Shown one piece after another: positions 37,368 to 46,857 of a DNA stretch of 64,000 nucleotides. The notes under the pieces are model-generated. The model made no database searches. It was given only the letters and a program-made list of their open reading frames with translations, and was not told where the DNA came from. Numbering within the stretch: the stretch's first letter is position 1; every line of letters starts with the position of its first letter. The position numbers and the translations under genes are program-made. The stretch lies in NCBI RefSeq assembly GCF_901827185.1, contig NZ_LR594671.1, forward strand, positions 868,001-932,000, written 5' to 3'. This DNA comes from Variovorax sp. PBL-E5. Its GTDB lineage: Bacteria > Pseudomonadota > Gammaproteobacteria > Burkholderiales > Burkholderiaceae_C.

Positions 37368-38822
37368 ATGAAGCACGCCATTCGTCACATCCACTTCGTC
37401 GGCCTCGGCGGCGCCGGCATGAGCGGCATCGCCGAGATCCTGTTCAACCTCGGCTACAGGATCTCCGGCTCCGACCTGGCCGACAGCGCGACGCTCAAGC
37501 GGCTCGCGGGCCTGGGCATCGGGACCTTCGTCGGCCACGATGCGGCGAACATCGCCGGTGCCGATGCGGTCGTCACCTCGACCGCCGTGCATGCCGACAA
37601 CCCCGAGGTCGTGGCGGCGCGCGAGAAGCGCATCCCGGTGGTGCCGCGCGCGCTGATGCTGGCCGAGCTGATGCGCCTCAAGCAGGGCATCGCGATCGCC
37701 GGCACCCACGGCAAGACCACCACCACCAGCCTGGTCGCGAGCGTGCTCGCCGCCGCCGGGCTCGACCCGACCTTCGTCATCGGCGGCCGGCTCAACAGCG
37801 CGGGCGCCAATGCCCAGCTCGGCAGCGGCGACTACATCGTGGTGGAGGCCGACGAATCGGACGCCTCGTTCCTGAACCTGCTGCCGATCATGGCAGTGGT
37901 CACCAACATCGACGCCGACCACATGGAGACCTATGGCCACGACTTCGCGCGCCTGCAGAAGGCCTTCGTCGACTTCCTGCACCGCATGCCGTTCTACGGC
38001 GTCGCGATCCTGTGCACCGACGACGCGGCGGTGCGCGCGATCGTGACCGAGGTGTCGTGCCCGGTCACCAGCTACGGCTTCAACGAGGAGGCCCAGGTGC
38101 GCGCGGTCAACGTGCGCGCCGTCGGTGCCCAGATGCATTTCACCGCCCAGCGGCGCAACGGCGTCACGCTGCCGGACCTGGACATCGTGCTGAACCTGCC
38201 GGGCGAGCACAACGTGCTGAATGCGCTGTCGGTGATCGCGGTGGCGGTCGAGCTCAACGTGCCCGACGAGGCGGTGCAGCGCGGCCTGGCCGACTTCAAG
38301 GGCGTGGGCCGGCGCTTCCAGCGCTATGGCGAGGTGCGTCTCAAGACCGCGAGCGCGCAGGACAGCTTCACGCTGATCGACGACTATGGCCACCATCCGG
38401 TCGAGATGGCCGCCACCATCGCCGCGGCGCGCGGCGCCTTCCCGGGCCGGCGGCTGGTGCTGGCCTTCCAGCCGCACCGCTTCACGCGCACGCGCGATTG
38501 CTTCGAGGATTTCGTCAAGGTCATCGGCCAGGCCGACGCGGTGCTGCTGGGCGAGGTCTATGCGGCCGGCGAGGCGCCGATCGTGGCCGCGGACGGCCGT
38601 TCGCTGGCGCGCGCGCTGCGCGTGGCGGGCAAGGTCGAGCCGGTGTTCGTCGACGAGATCGCCGCGATGCCGCAGGCCATCCTCGACAACGCACGCGGCG
38701 GCGACGTCGTGATCTGCATGGGCGCGGGTTCGATCGGCGCCGTGCCGGCCAAGGTGGTCGAACTCGGCGGCGCCGCATCGCCGAAGTCGGAGCGCCTCAC
38801 GCGCGAAGGGAGGGCACTGTGA
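37368..38822 (+). CDS. murC: UDP-N-acetylmuramate:L-alanine ligase MurC
   Basis: 484 residues. First amino-acid-adding ligase: [18 protein letters not shown] (N-terminal UDP site), [15 protein letters not shown] (P-loop), [55 protein letters not shown]. Preceded by an excellent AAAGGAGG site (37354-37361), stronger than those of the coupled genes before it, as expected for a gene that starts fresh after the repeat. Stop overlaps the ddl start (GTGA). Confidence 0.97.
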   Translation: MKHAIRHIHFVGLGGAGMSGIAEILFNLGYRISGSDLADSATLKRLAGLGIGTFVGHDAANIAGADAVVTSTAVHADNPEVVAAREKRIPVVPRALMLAELMRLKQGIAIAGTHGKTTTTSLVASVLAAAGLDPTFVIGGRLNSAGANAQLGSGDYIVVEADESDASFLNLLPIMAVVTNIDADHMETYGHDFARLQKAFVDFLHRMPFYGVAILCTDDAAVRAIVTEVSCPVTSYGFNEEAQVRAVNVRAVGAQMHFTAQRRNGVTLPDLDIVLNLPGEHNVLNALSVIAVAVELNVPDEAVQRGLADFKGVGRRFQRYGEVRLKTASAQDSFTLIDDYGHHPVEMAATIAAARGAFPGRRLVLAFQPHRFTRTRDCFEDFVKVIGQADAVLLGEVYAAGEAPIVAADGRSLARALRVAGKVEPVFVDEIAAMPQAILDNARGGDVVICMGAGSIGAVPAKVVELGGAASPKSERLTREGRAL

Positions 38823-39787
38823 GCCCGATCGATCCGAAGGCCATGGGCAAAGTCGCGGTGCTGTTCGGCGGCAGCTCGGCCGAACGCGAGATCTCCATCA
38901 TGTCGGGCACCGGGGTGCTCGCCGCGTTGCGCTCGCGCGGCGTCGATGCGCACGCCTTCGATCCGGCCGAGCGCGAACTGTGGGAACTCCGGCGCGACGG
39001 CTTCGCGCGCTGCTTCGTGGTGCTGCATGGCCGCCACGGCGAGGACGGCACGGTGCAGGGCGCGCTCGAATTGCTCGGCATTCCCTACACCGGCTCCGGC
39101 GTGATGGCCTCCAGCGTGGCGATGGACAAGGTCATGACCAAGCGCATCTGGCAGGCCGACGGCCTGCCGACGCCGCGCTACGTGCGCCTGGCCTTCGACC
39201 AGCAGAGCCGCGAGCAGGTGCTGGCGGTGCCCGACGTGCTGGGCCTGCCGGTGATCGTGAAGCCGCCGCGCGAGGGCTCGTCGATCGGCGTGACCAAGGT
39301 CGAGGGCTATTCGCAGATGCAGGATGCCGTCGCGCTCGCGGTGCGCTACGACCATGATGTGCTGTGCGAGGAATTCATCGAAGGCGAGGAAGTCACCTGC
39401 CCCGTGCTGGGCAGCGGCCTCGGCGCCGAGGCGCTGCCGGTGGTGCGCATCGCTGCGCCCGAAGGCGCCTACGACTACCAGAACAAGTACTTCACCGACG
39501 AGGTCAAGTACCACTGCCCGAGCGGCCTGCCGCCGGCGGAAGAACAGGAGATCCGGCGCATCACGCTGGCGGCCTACCACCAGCTCGGCTGCCGCGGCTG
39601 GGGCCGCGCCGACCTGATGATCCGCGCCAGCGATCGCAAGCCCTTCCTGCTGGAGATGAACACCTCGCCCGGCATGACCACCCATTCGCTGGTGCCGATG
39701 TCGGCCCGCGCGGCGGGCATCGCCTACGAAGACCTGTGCCTGCGCGTGCTGGCCTCGGCCACGCTCGATTCGAAGGCGGAGGTCTGA
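38819..39787 (+). CDS. ddl: D-alanine:D-alanine ligase
   Basis: 322 residues, ATP-grasp fold. [23 protein letters not shown] near the N-terminus, [26 protein letters not shown], the SSIGV loop ([13 protein letters not shown]), GRADLMI and [14 protein letters not shown]. Makes D-Ala-D-Ala for MurF. GTG 38819 overlaps the murC stop; ATG 38843 would give 314 residues, closer to the E. coli 306. TGATG overlap with ftsQ. Confidence 0.96.
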   Translation: MSPIDPKAMGKVAVLFGGSSAEREISIMSGTGVLAALRSRGVDAHAFDPAERELWELRRDGFARCFVVLHGRHGEDGTVQGALELLGIPYTGSGVMASSVAMDKVMTKRIWQADGLPTPRYVRLAFDQQSREQVLAVPDVLGLPVIVKPPREGSSIGVTKVEGYSQMQDAVALAVRYDHDVLCEEFIEGEEVTCPVLGSGLGAEALPVVRIAAPEGAYDYQNKYFTDEVKYHCPSGLPPAEEQEIRRITLAAYHQLGCRGWGRADLMIRASDRKPFLLEMNTSPGMTTHSLVPMSARAAGIAYEDLCLRVLASATLDSKAEV

Positions 39788-40569
39788 TGACCGACAGCAT
39801 CCCCGTGCCCTTCGACGTCAAGCTCATGAACGCGACCGCGGCGCTGGTGTTCGCGTCGTTCGTGCTCGTGCTGCTGGCCGCGGGCGCGTGGTGGGTGCTG
39901 CGCCAGCCCTTCTTTCCGATCGCCGGCATCAAGGTCGACGGCGACATCACGCACAACAACGCCGTCACCCTGCGCGCCAACGTGACGCCGCAGCTGTCGG
40001 GCAATTTCTTCACCATCGACCTGACGCGCGCGCGCACCGCTTTCGAGTCGGTGCCCTGGGTGCGCAAGGCGGTGGTGCGGCGCGAGTTTCCGAACAAGCT
40101 GCGCGCGACGCTGACCGAGCAGGTGCCGGTCGCGCACTGGGGCGACGACGCCGACTCGAAGCTGATCAACGGCTTCGGCGAGGTGTTCGAGGCCAACGTG
40201 GCCGAGGTCGACGACGACCTGCCGCGCCTGGACGGGCCGATCGAGCAGGCCGGCCAGGTGCTGGGCATGTACCGCGTGCTGCAGCCGCTGTTCCAGCCCT
40301 ACGACCTGACGATCGACGATCTCTCGCTGTCGAGCCGCGGCAGCTGGCGCGTCGTGCTGGAGACCGGTGCGGTGATCGAACTCGGCCGCGGGTCGGGCGA
40401 TGAAGTGGTGGCCCGTACGCAGCGTTTCCTGCGCACGGTGACGCCGGTGGCAAGCCGCTACGGGCGCACGCTCGCCGCGGTGGAGGGCGCCGATCTGCGG
40501 CACAACGATGGCTACGCATTGCGCTTGCACGGCGTGACCACGGTCGCACCGGACGCGAAGAAGAAATAG
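39787..40569 (+). CDS. ftsQ: Cell division protein FtsQ
   Basis: 260 residues. Short cytoplasmic N-terminus, membrane helix (about 17-38), then a POTRA domain (FPIAGIKVDGDITHNNAVTLRANV...) and the beta domain (LTEQVPVAHWGDDADSKLINGFGEVFEA, then LPRLDGP). Periplasmic scaffold of the divisome binding FtsL and FtsB. The start shares its A with the ddl stop. 17 bases before ftsA. Confidence 0.95.
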   Translation: MTDSIPVPFDVKLMNATAALVFASFVLVLLAAGAWWVLRQPFFPIAGIKVDGDITHNNAVTLRANVTPQLSGNFFTIDLTRARTAFESVPWVRKAVVRREFPNKLRATLTEQVPVAHWGDDADSKLINGFGEVFEANVAEVDDDLPRLDGPIEQAGQVLGMYRVLQPLFQPYDLTIDDLSLSSRGSWRVVLETGAVIELGRGSGDEVVARTQRFLRTVTPVASRYGRTLAAVEGADLRHNDGYALRLHGVTTVAPDAKKK

Positions 40570-40586
40570 CGAACAGAGGAAGTTTC

Positions 40587-41816
40587 ATGTCCAAGGAATA
40601 CAAAGACCTGGTTGTCGGCCTCGACATCGGTACCGCCAAGGTGATGGCGGTGGTGGCCGAGGTGCTGCCCAACGGCGAGCTCAAGCTCGCCGGCCTCGGC
40701 ATCGCGCCCAGCAACGGGCTCAAGCGCGGCGTGGTGGTGAACATCGACGCCACGGTGCAGAGCATCCAGCAGGCGCTCAAGGAAGCGGAGCTGATGGCCG
40801 ACTGCAAGATCGGCCGCGTCTACACCGGCATCACCGGCAGCCACATCCGCGGCATCAACTCGAGCGGCATGGTGGCGGTCAAGGACAAGGAAGTCACGCA
40901 GGCCGACGTGGCCCGCGTGGTGGAGACGGCGCGTGCCATCAACATCTCCAGCGACCAGCGGCTGCTCCTGGTCGAGCCGCAGGAATTCGTGATCGACGGC
41001 CAGGACGTCAAGGAGCCGATCGGCATGAGCGGCATGCGGCTCGAAGCCAAGGTGCACATCGTGACCGGTGCACAGAGCGCGGCCGAGAACATCATCAAGT
41101 GCGTGCGCCGCTGCGGCCTCGAGGTCGACCAGCTGATGCTCAACCCGCTGGCCTCCAGCCTCGCGGTGCTGACCGAGGACGAGCGCGAGCTCGGCGTGGT
41201 GCTGGTCGACATCGGCGCCGGCACCACCGACGTCGCGATCTTCACCAACGGCGCGATCCGCCACACCGCGGTGATCCCGATCGCCGGCGACCTGATCACC
41301 AGCGACATCGCGATGGCGCTGCGCACGCCGACCAAGGACGCCGAGGACATCAAGGTCGAGAACGGCTACGCCAAGCAGCTGCTGGCCGACCCCGAGACCC
41401 AGGTCGAGGTGCCGGGCCTCGGCGACCGCGGCCCGCGCATGCTGAGCAAGCAGGCGCTGGCCGGCGTGATCGAGCCGCGCGTCGAGGAGATCTTCTCGCT
41501 GGTGCAGCAGGTGGTGCGCGAGTCGGGCTACGAAGAGGTGCTGTCCTCGGGCGTGGTGCTGACCGGCGGCAGCGCGGTGATGCCCGGGATGATCGAGCTC
41601 GGCGAGGACATCTTCCTCAAGCCGGTGCGCCGAGGGATTCCGAAGTATTCGAGCGCGCTGTCCGACATGGTCGCGCAGCCGCGCGCCGCGACCGTGATGG
41701 GGCTGCTCGAGGAAGCGCGCTATGCGCGGCTGCGCGGCTTCAAGGTCGCGCAGAAGAACGGCTCGGTCAAAACCGCGTTTGGCCGCTTCAAGGATTTCAT
41801 CGTGGGGAATTTCTGA
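40587..41816 (+). CDS. ftsA: Cell division protein FtsA
   Basis: 409 residues, actin-like ATPase. VVGLDIGTAKVMAVVAEV (phosphate 1), the 1C domain around residues 85-165, DIGAGTTDVAIF (phosphate 2), VLTGGSAVMPGM (adenosine site) and a C-terminal amphipathic tail (TAFGRFKDFIVGNF) that tethers FtsZ to the membrane. ATG follows AGAGGAAG. Followed by a 158-base gap with the ftsZ promoter. Confidence 0.97.
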   Translation: MSKEYKDLVVGLDIGTAKVMAVVAEVLPNGELKLAGLGIAPSNGLKRGVVVNIDATVQSIQQALKEAELMADCKIGRVYTGITGSHIRGINSSGMVAVKDKEVTQADVARVVETARAINISSDQRLLLVEPQEFVIDGQDVKEPIGMSGMRLEAKVHIVTGAQSAAENIIKCVRRCGLEVDQLMLNPLASSLAVLTEDERELGVVLVDIGAGTTDVAIFTNGAIRHTAVIPIAGDLITSDIAMALRTPTKDAEDIKVENGYAKQLLADPETQVEVPGLGDRGPRMLSKQALAGVIEPRVEEIFSLVQQVVRESGYEEVLSSGVVLTGGSAVMPGMIELGEDIFLKPVRRGIPKYSSALSDMVAQPRAATVMGLLEEARYARLRGFKVAQKNGSVKTAFGRFKDFIVGNF

Positions 41817-41917
41817 TCATGAACTTCTACCCACTCTGGCTGGCGCGCGGAAGTCCGCAACGGCATTTCAACGAGCGATGGCGACGAACCGGGCCACCAT
41901 CCTGAGAATCCTTCCGG

Positions 41918-41967
41918 TTACTAGAAGAACATTCAATTCATATACACGGCAACTGCAAATTTAGGAG
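41918..41967 (+). promoter_or_regulatory. Probable ftsZ promoter and ribosome site
   Basis: TTACTA (41918-41923), 17 bases, then TATACA (41941-41946) in an AT-rich stretch; AGGAG at 41963-41967 lies 7 bases before the ftsZ ATG. The gap between ftsA and ftsZ holds nothing else that I recognise. Confidence 0.45.
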
Positions 41968-41974
41968 TCAGAAA

Positions 41975-43177
41975 ATGGCCATCGAAATGATCGAAGTCGA
42001 AGAATTCAACCAGGGCACGCAGATCAAGGTGATCGGCGTCGGCGGCGGCGGCGGCAACGCGGTCGCGCACATGATCGAGCGCAGGGTGCAGGGCGTGGAG
42101 TTCGTCTGCGCCAACACCGACGCGCAGGCGCTCAACCGCAGCAACGCGCACAAGACCATCCAGCTCGGCCTCACGGGCCGCGGCGCAGGCAGCAAGCCCG
42201 AGATCGGCCGCGAGGCCGCCGAGGTCGCGGTGGACGACATCCGCGGCGCCATCCAGGGCGCGCACATGCTGTTCATCACCGCCGGCATGGGCGGCGGCAC
42301 CGGCACCGGCGCGGCGCCGGTGATCGCGCGCGTGGCCAAGGAGATGGGCATCCTCACCGTCGGCGTGGTGACCAAGCCCTTCGACTGGGAAGGCGGCAAG
42401 CGCATGACCAATGCCGATGCCGGCCTGGCCGAGCTCGAAGCCAACGTCGATTCGCTGATCGTGATCCTGAACGAGAAGCTGCTCGAAGTGCTGGGCGACG
42501 AGGTCACGCAGGACGAGGCCTTTGCGCATGCCAACGACGTGCTCAAGAATGCCGTCGGCGGCATCGCCGAGATCATCAACGAGTACGGCAACGTCAACGT
42601 CGACTTCGAGGACGTGCGCACCGTGATGGGCGAGCCCGGCAAGGCCATGATGGGCACGGCCGCGGCCAGCGGCCCGGACCGCGCGCGCATCGCCGCCGAG
42701 CAGGCCGTGGCCTGCCCGCTGCTCGAAGGCATCGACCTCTCGGGCGCCAAGGGCGTGCTGGTGCTGGTGACGGCGTCGAAGGGTTCGCTCAAGCTGAGCG
42801 AATCGAAGCTGGCGATGAACACCATCCGCGCCTACGCTTCGCCCGATGCGCATGTGATCTACGGCGCGGCCTACGACGAAAGCCTCGGCGACGAAATGCG
42901 CGTGACCGTGGTCGCGACCGGCCTCTCGCGCCAGGACGCGCGCCGCCAGGCCCCGACGCTGGAGGTGATCCGCACCGGCACGGACAACATTCCGTTCCAC
43001 GTGCCGACGCTGGGCGGCGGCGCGCATCCGAGCGGCCAGCCCAACTACGAAGGCATGGCGGTGCCCAGCGTGTGGCGCACCAACCGCACGATGGCCGCGG
43101 CCAAGGTGGATGCACTGTCGTCGGGTGGCATGGACGACTTCGAGATCCCGGCCTTCCTGCGCAGGCAGGCGGATTGA
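41975..43177 (+). CDS. ftsZ: Cell division protein FtsZ
   Basis: 400 residues, tubulin-like GTPase that forms the Z ring. [18 protein letters not shown], the GTP signature [13 protein letters not shown] (about 104-116), the T7 loop [12 protein letters not shown] with catalytic Asp residues, a linker from about 325, and the conserved C-terminal peptide [14 protein letters not shown] that binds FtsA. Complete. Confidence 0.98.
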   Translation: MAIEMIEVEEFNQGTQIKVIGVGGGGGNAVAHMIERRVQGVEFVCANTDAQALNRSNAHKTIQLGLTGRGAGSKPEIGREAAEVAVDDIRGAIQGAHMLFITAGMGGGTGTGAAPVIARVAKEMGILTVGVVTKPFDWEGGKRMTNADAGLAELEANVDSLIVILNEKLLEVLGDEVTQDEAFAHANDVLKNAVGGIAEIINEYGNVNVDFEDVRTVMGEPGKAMMGTAAASGPDRARIAAEQAVACPLLEGIDLSGAKGVLVLVTASKGSLKLSESKLAMNTIRAYASPDAHVIYGAAYDESLGDEMRVTVVATGLSRQDARRQAPTLEVIRTGTDNIPFHVPTLGGGAHPSGQPNYEGMAVPSVWRTNRTMAAAKVDALSSGGMDDFEIPAFLRRQAD

Positions 43178-43249
43178 GCACGCCCGGGCGGATATGGCGG
43201 CTATCGCGGACATAGCGAGGCGGACGGTACGCCGGACACCTCGCGCTCC

Positions 43250-43255
43250 TAAAAT
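43250..43255 (+). promoter_or_regulatory. -10-like TAAAAT, 7 bases before lpxC
   Basis: TAAAAT, CGGTGCC, then GTG 43263. No Shine-Dalgarno; fits a leaderless lpxC transcript separate from ftsZ. Confidence 0.4.
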
Positions 43256-43262
43256 CGGTGCC

Positions 43263-44186
43263 GTGCTTGCCCAACGAACCCTCAAATCCATCACCCGCGC
43301 CGTCGGCGTGGGCCTGCACAGCGGCCAGCGGGTCGACCTGACGCTGCGGCCGGCGCCGGTCGATTTCGGCATCGTGTTCCGCCGCGTCGATCTGCCCGAG
43401 CCGGTGTCGATCGCGATGACGGCCGAGGCGGTGACCGACACGCGGCTCGCGTCGACCGTGTCATCGGGCGGCGCCAAGGTGCAGACCGTCGAGCACCTGA
43501 TGTCGGCCTGCGCCGGCCTGGGCATCGACAACCTGCAGATCGACATCACGGCCGACGAGGTGCCGATCCTCGACGGCTCGGCATCGTCCTTCGTGTTCCT
43601 GCTGCAAAGCGCGGGCATCGAGCTGCAGAAGGCCGCGCGCCGCTTCATCCGCGTCACGCGGCCGGTCGAGGTGCGCGAAGGCGAGGGCGCCGAGGGCAAG
43701 TGGGCGCGCCTTGCGCCTTACCACGGCTACAAGCTCAGCTTCGAGATCGACTTCGACCACCGCGTGGTCAATTCGACCGGCCAGCGCGTCGAGTTCGACC
43801 TCGGCAGCGGCTCCTACAGCCGCGACATCGCGCGCGCGCGCACCTTCGGCTTCACCAAGGAGGTCGAGTACATGCGCTCGAAGGGGCTCGCGCTCGGCGG
43901 CGGGCTCGACAACGCGATCGTGATGGACGATACCAAGGTGCTCAATGCAGGCGGGCTGCGCTACGACGACGAGTTCGTCAAGCACAAGATCCTCGATGCG
44001 ATGGGTGATCTCTACGTGATCGGCCGGCCGCTGCTGGCCGCCTACAGCGCCTACCGTTCCGGTCACGCGCTCAACAACAAGCTGCTGCGCGAGTTGCTGG
44101 CGCACGAAGACGCCTACGAGATCGTGACCTTCGACGACGAGAAGCGCGCGCCGGTCGGCTTCGCCGAAGTCGCGCGGGCCTGGTAG
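43263..44186 (+). CDS. lpxC: UDP-3-O-acyl-N-acetylglucosamine deacetylase LpxC
   Basis: 307 residues. Committed step of lipid A synthesis, zinc enzyme. [21 protein letters not shown] at the start, [16 protein letters not shown] (zinc His and catalytic Glu region), [25 protein letters not shown] (zinc His/Asp) and [13 protein letters not shown]. Starts at GTG 43263, with VLAQRTLKS giving the usual family N-terminus. Last of the classical dcw-region genes. Confidence 0.97.
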   Translation: MLAQRTLKSITRAVGVGLHSGQRVDLTLRPAPVDFGIVFRRVDLPEPVSIAMTAEAVTDTRLASTVSSGGAKVQTVEHLMSACAGLGIDNLQIDITADEVPILDGSASSFVFLLQSAGIELQKAARRFIRVTRPVEVREGEGAEGKWARLAPYHGYKLSFEIDFDHRVVNSTGQRVEFDLGSGSYSRDIARARTFGFTKEVEYMRSKGLALGGGLDNAIVMDDTKVLNAGGLRYDDEFVKHKILDAMGDLYVIGRPLLAAYSAYRSGHALNNKLLRELLAHEDAYEIVTFDDEKRAPVGFAEVARAW

Positions 44187-44198
44187 GCACGCCGGTCG

Positions 44199-44375
44199 AT
44201 GCTGCTGTTCCGCTGGGCCGTCCTGCTGCTGTTGCTGGTGGCGGGAGCTTCGTTCGCGTTCTATGCGGGGACGGGGCGGGTCAAGTACCGGCGCTTCGGG
44301 TGGGTTGTGCTGAAGTGGACGCTGCTGGCGGCGTTCGGGTTCTTTGCGGTCCTGATCGCGGAACGGGTGGTCTGA
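44199..44375 (+). CDS. Small two-helix membrane protein, 58 residues
   Basis: 58 codons from ATG 44199 to TGA 44375, 12 bases after lpxC. Two hydrophobic segments (about 7-22 and 39-54) flank a basic loop (RVKYRRFGW). It looks like a real small inner-membrane protein: hydrophobicity is patterned and codons match the neighbours. No function recognised. Position suggests co-transcription with lpxC. Confidence 0.6.
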   Translation: MLLFRWAVLLLLLVAGASFAFYAGTGRVKYRRFGWVVLKWTLLAAFGFFAVLIAERVV

Positions 44376-44387
44376 GCACCGCATCCG

Positions 44388-44418
44388 TACCGAATGGTAT
44401 CCTTACGTCTTCGTAAGG
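44388..44418. promoter_or_regulatory. Paired inverted repeats upstream of the antitoxin gene
   Basis: TACC-GAAT-GGTA (44388-44399) is followed at once by CCTTACG-TCTT-CGTAAGG (44401-44418); both are perfect. The second ends in the AAGG of the ribosome site. This is the layout expected for autorepression by an AbrB-type antitoxin/toxin complex; as RNA, the second hairpin would also hide the ribosome site. Confidence 0.55.
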
Positions 44419-44425
44419 AATGTTG

Positions 44426-44686
44426 ATGCAGACCACCTTGACATCCAAAGGCCAGATGACGCTGCCGAGCGCCGCGAGGACACGGCTTGGGCTGGAAGCT
44501 GGCGATCGATTGCTGGTGACCGTCGTCGACGACGACACCATCATCCTGAAGCGGCCGTCACCAAAGCCGGTCAAGGCACTCAGGGGCCTTCTGGCGCGAC
44601 CCCGGCGGGCTCTGACCGTCGAAGAAATGGACGCTGGCGTGGCGGCACACCTCAAGGAAAAGCACGGATCCAGGTCAGCGAAGTGA
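44426..44686 (+). CDS. AbrB/MazE-type (VapB-like) antitoxin
   Basis: 86 residues. SpoVT/AbrB swapped-hairpin domain at the N-terminus: TTLTSKGQMTLPSAARTRLGLEAGDRLLV. The C-terminal part (KPVKALRGLLARPRRALTVEEMDAGVAAHLKEKH) should wrap the toxin. ATG 44426 is preferred over 44420 because AAGGA at 44415-44419 is 6 bases away. Its stop overlaps the GTG of the PIN gene. Visibly less GC-rich than its neighbours. Confidence 0.85.
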   Translation: MQTTLTSKGQMTLPSAARTRLGLEAGDRLLVTVVDDDTIILKRPSPKPVKALRGLLARPRRALTVEEMDAGVAAHLKEKHGSRSAK

Positions 44687-45081
44687 TAGCGCTGGACACC
44701 AACATCCTGGTGAAGCTTCTCACCAACGACGACGCCCGTCAGGCCGCCAAGGCAGAAAGCTGGTTGCGAGACAACGCGAGTGCGCGGGTGCCTGCCTATG
44801 TCGATCACATCGTGCTGTGCGAGTTGGCCTGGGTGCTGGAGCGCAGCTATGGCTACGAACGGGAATCGGTGCATCAGGCATTGAGTGCATTGATGGAACA
44901 GGATCAGCTCAAGGTCGAATCCCCGGGCGCAGTCAGACAGGCACTTGGACTTTACGAGGCCGGGCCTGCCGATTTCTCGGACTATCTGCTGGCAGTGCGT
45001 GCGCAAATCGCGGGCTACGCCCCGGTGCTGACGCTGGACAAGAAGGCGGCGAAGACGCCAACTCATCGGTTGTTGCGTTGA
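44683..45081 (+). CDS. PIN-domain (VapC-family) toxin
   Basis: 132 residues. PIN ribonuclease fold with acidic residues in ALDTNILVKLL (Asp5), VLCELAWVLE (Glu), ADFSDYLLAVRA (Asp) and TLDKKAAK (Asp). VapC toxins cut tRNA or rRNA when the antitoxin is lost. GTG start overlaps the antitoxin stop. In 44881-44940, 33 of 60 bases are G/C, low for this window, which suggests recent arrival. All acidic positions are intact, so it should be active. Confidence 0.88.
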   Translation: MIALDTNILVKLLTNDDARQAAKAESWLRDNASARVPAYVDHIVLCELAWVLERSYGYERESVHQALSALMEQDQLKVESPGAVRQALGLYEAGPADFSDYLLAVRAQIAGYAPVLTLDKKAAKTPTHRLLR

Positions 45082-45108
45082 GGCGCTCGAATCGCCGCCC
45101 GTGCCGTC

Positions 45109-45657
45109 TCACCGCGTACGCCCCTGCCGGTACACGCCGTTGGTGCTGCGCCCCAGCGTCGTCGCCTGGCTGAGCCGCGCCATCGAGGCACCCACGTGCG
45201 CATGCGTGATCGCGATGCCGAGCGCGTCGGCCGCGTCGCTGCCCGGCACGCCTGGCAGGTGCAGCAGGCGCTTGACCATCTCCTGCACCTGCGCCTTCGC
45301 GGCGCGGCCGTGGCCGGCGACGGCCTGCTTCATCTGCAGCGCGGTGTATTCGGCGACCGTGAGATTGCTCGTGACCAGCGCCGTCAGGCAGGCGCCGCGC
45401 GCCTGGCCGAGCAGCAGCGTCGATTGCGGATTGACGTTGACGAACACGATCTCCACCGCCGCCGCATCGGGCTTGTAGCGCTCTGCGATCTCGCCGATGC
45501 CATCGAACAGTACCTTGAGTCGCGCAGGCAATTCGCCGGTGCCGAGGTGGCGGGTGGTGATCGTGCCGCTGGCGACATAGCGCAGCGCATGGCCGTCGAC
45601 ATCGACCACGCCGAAGCCGGTGGTTTGCAGGCCAGGATCAATCCCTAGTATTCGCAC
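45109..45657 (-). CDS. ruvC: Crossover junction endodeoxyribonuclease RuvC
   Basis: 182 residues. [18 protein letters not shown] with catalytic Asp7, [24 protein letters not shown] with the catalytic Glu, and [14 protein letters not shown] with the final Asp residues. Resolves Holliday junctions with RuvAB. Start is GTG 45657 (VRILGIDPG). ruvA and ruvB are not adjacent. Repeat copy C lies just upstream. Confidence 0.96.
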   Translation of the reverse strand: MRILGIDPGLQTTGFGVVDVDGHALRYVASGTITTRHLGTGELPARLKVLFDGIGEIAERYKPDAAAVEIVFVNVNPQSTLLLGQARGACLTALVTSNLTVAEYTALQMKQAVAGHGRAAKAQVQEMVKRLLHLPGVPGSDAADALGIAITHAHVGASMARLSQATTLGRSTNGVYRQGRTR

Positions 45658-45673
45658 GGCGTCATTTCCCCGG

Positions 45674-45775
45674 CCGAATGCGGGGAACACCGCGGAACCG
45701 GCTTTGCCGGGCCGCTGGTGTTGCCCCCGGTGAGGGGATGGGCGGCCACACGAAGTGGGCAAGCCTGGGGGTGTG
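45674..45775 (-). repeat. Dispersed intergenic repeat, copy C
   Basis: Reverse-strand copy. Read on the minus strand: CACCCCCAGGCTTG, CACTTCGTGTGG, a CCCCTCACCGGGGGC core, AACACCAGCGGCCCGGC, AAAGCCGGTTCCGCGGTGTT. Lies between the cdsA-like stop and the ruvC start, in the direction of transcription of both. Confidence 0.7.
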
Positions 45776-45780
45776 CAACT

Positions 45781-46851
45781 TCATACGCCGAAGTACCAGC
45801 GCACCGAGTGGAAGAAGATCGGCGCCGCGAAGCACAGCGCATCGACGCGGTCCAGCAGCCCGTTGGCGCCCGTGATGCCGACGCCGCGCTGGCCCCAGTT
45901 GGGAATGCCGCGGTCGCGCTTCAGCGCCTTCATCACCAGGTGCCCCATCGAGCCCGCGACGCAGGCGATCAGCGACATCGCCAGCGCCTGGCCGAAGCCG
46001 AAGGGCGTGATGAACGAGAACAGTGCGCCGACCAGGCTCGCGATCACCATGCCGATCGCCCAGCTGGTCCAGTTGAAGCTGCGGCTCACGTGCGGCGCGA
46101 AGGGCGCTTGCCGAAAAAGGCGCTGCCAGATCGCGTCGAGGCCGCGCGCCGGTTGCTCGGGCGCTGCGGGCTCGGCGCCGTCGGTCGGCAGTGTCGTGCG
46201 CCGTGATATCAAGTGCTGGGTCAGCATGCAGGTCTGCACCACGAACACCAGGAAGAACACGAGGAAGGCGCTCTTGCCTTCATAGCCCGGAAAGGACAGC
46301 AGCAGCAGCGCCGGCACATGGCTCATGCCGTAGACGCAGACCATGATGCCCCACTGCAGCTTGGCATTGCGTTCGAGAAACTGGTTCGGGTCATCGGCCA
46401 GTGCGCTCACGACCGGGATCGCAAGAAAGGCATAGACCGGAATGAACACGGTGAACAGGTCGAAGCGCGCCGTCGCAACCAGCCAGAACTGGATCGGCAG
46501 CACCACGAAGAAAGCCAGGATCAGGCTGCGGTGATCGCCGCGCCGCGTCGGCGACAGCGTGATGAACTCGCGCAGCGCGAAGAATGCGATGAGTGCGAAC
46601 AGCACGGTCGCGACCGTTTCGCCGAGCGCCCAGCCGATCCAGAACACCACCACCATGAACCAGCTGGTGCGAAGCAGGGCGCGAAAGTGCAGCAGCTCGG
46701 CCTGCCACAGTGCATCGTGCCGCGGATTGCGGCGCTCCTTGAAGGTCAGCAGGAAGGCGATGGTGCTGACCGTCACCAGCAGGCCGAAGACGATCAGGAA
46801 CAGCGCTGCGACCTGGTGCGTCGGCGTGAGATGGCGCAGGTAGTCGTTCAT
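45781..46851 (-). CDS. CdsA-like phosphatidate cytidylyltransferase
   Basis: 356 residues, about eight membrane helices. The CDP-diglyceride synthase signature is recognisable near the C-terminus: SLIACVAGSMGHLVMKALKRDRGIPNW, then GANGLLDRVDAL with the Asp-Arg-x-Asp. The usual GHGG before it is replaced by GANG, as in YnbB-like members. Would make CDP-diacylglycerol from phosphatidate and CTP. Only 6 bases after a PlsC-like gene whose product makes phosphatidate, so the pair encodes two consecutive steps. Confidence 0.82.
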   Translation of the reverse strand: MNDYLRHLTPTHQVAALFLIVFGLLVTVSTIAFLLTFKERRNPRHDALWQAELLHFRALLRTSWFMVVVFWIGWALGETVATVLFALIAFFALREFITLSPTRRGDHRSLILAFFVVLPIQFWLVATARFDLFTVFIPVYAFLAIPVVSALADDPNQFLERNAKLQWGIMVCVYGMSHVPALLLLSFPGYEGKSAFLVFFLVFVVQTCMLTQHLISRRTTLPTDGAEPAAPEQPARGLDAIWQRLFRQAPFAPHVSRSFNWTSWAIGMVIASLVGALFSFITPFGFGQALAMSLIACVAGSMGHLVMKALKRDRGIPNWGQRGVGITGANGLLDRVDALCFAAPIFFHSVRWYFGV

Positions 46852-46857
46852 CCGGGC

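Noticed and set aside
41820..41906. Open frame of 28 codons in the ftsA-ftsZ gap (MNFYPLWLARGS...)
   Set aside because: No ribosome site, composition like the noncoding gap, no hydrophobic or domain pattern. Probably chance.
44426..45081. The toxin-antitoxin pair as part of a prophage or integrative element
   Set aside because: No integrase, attachment repeats or other phage genes nearby; chromosomal genes flank it directly.
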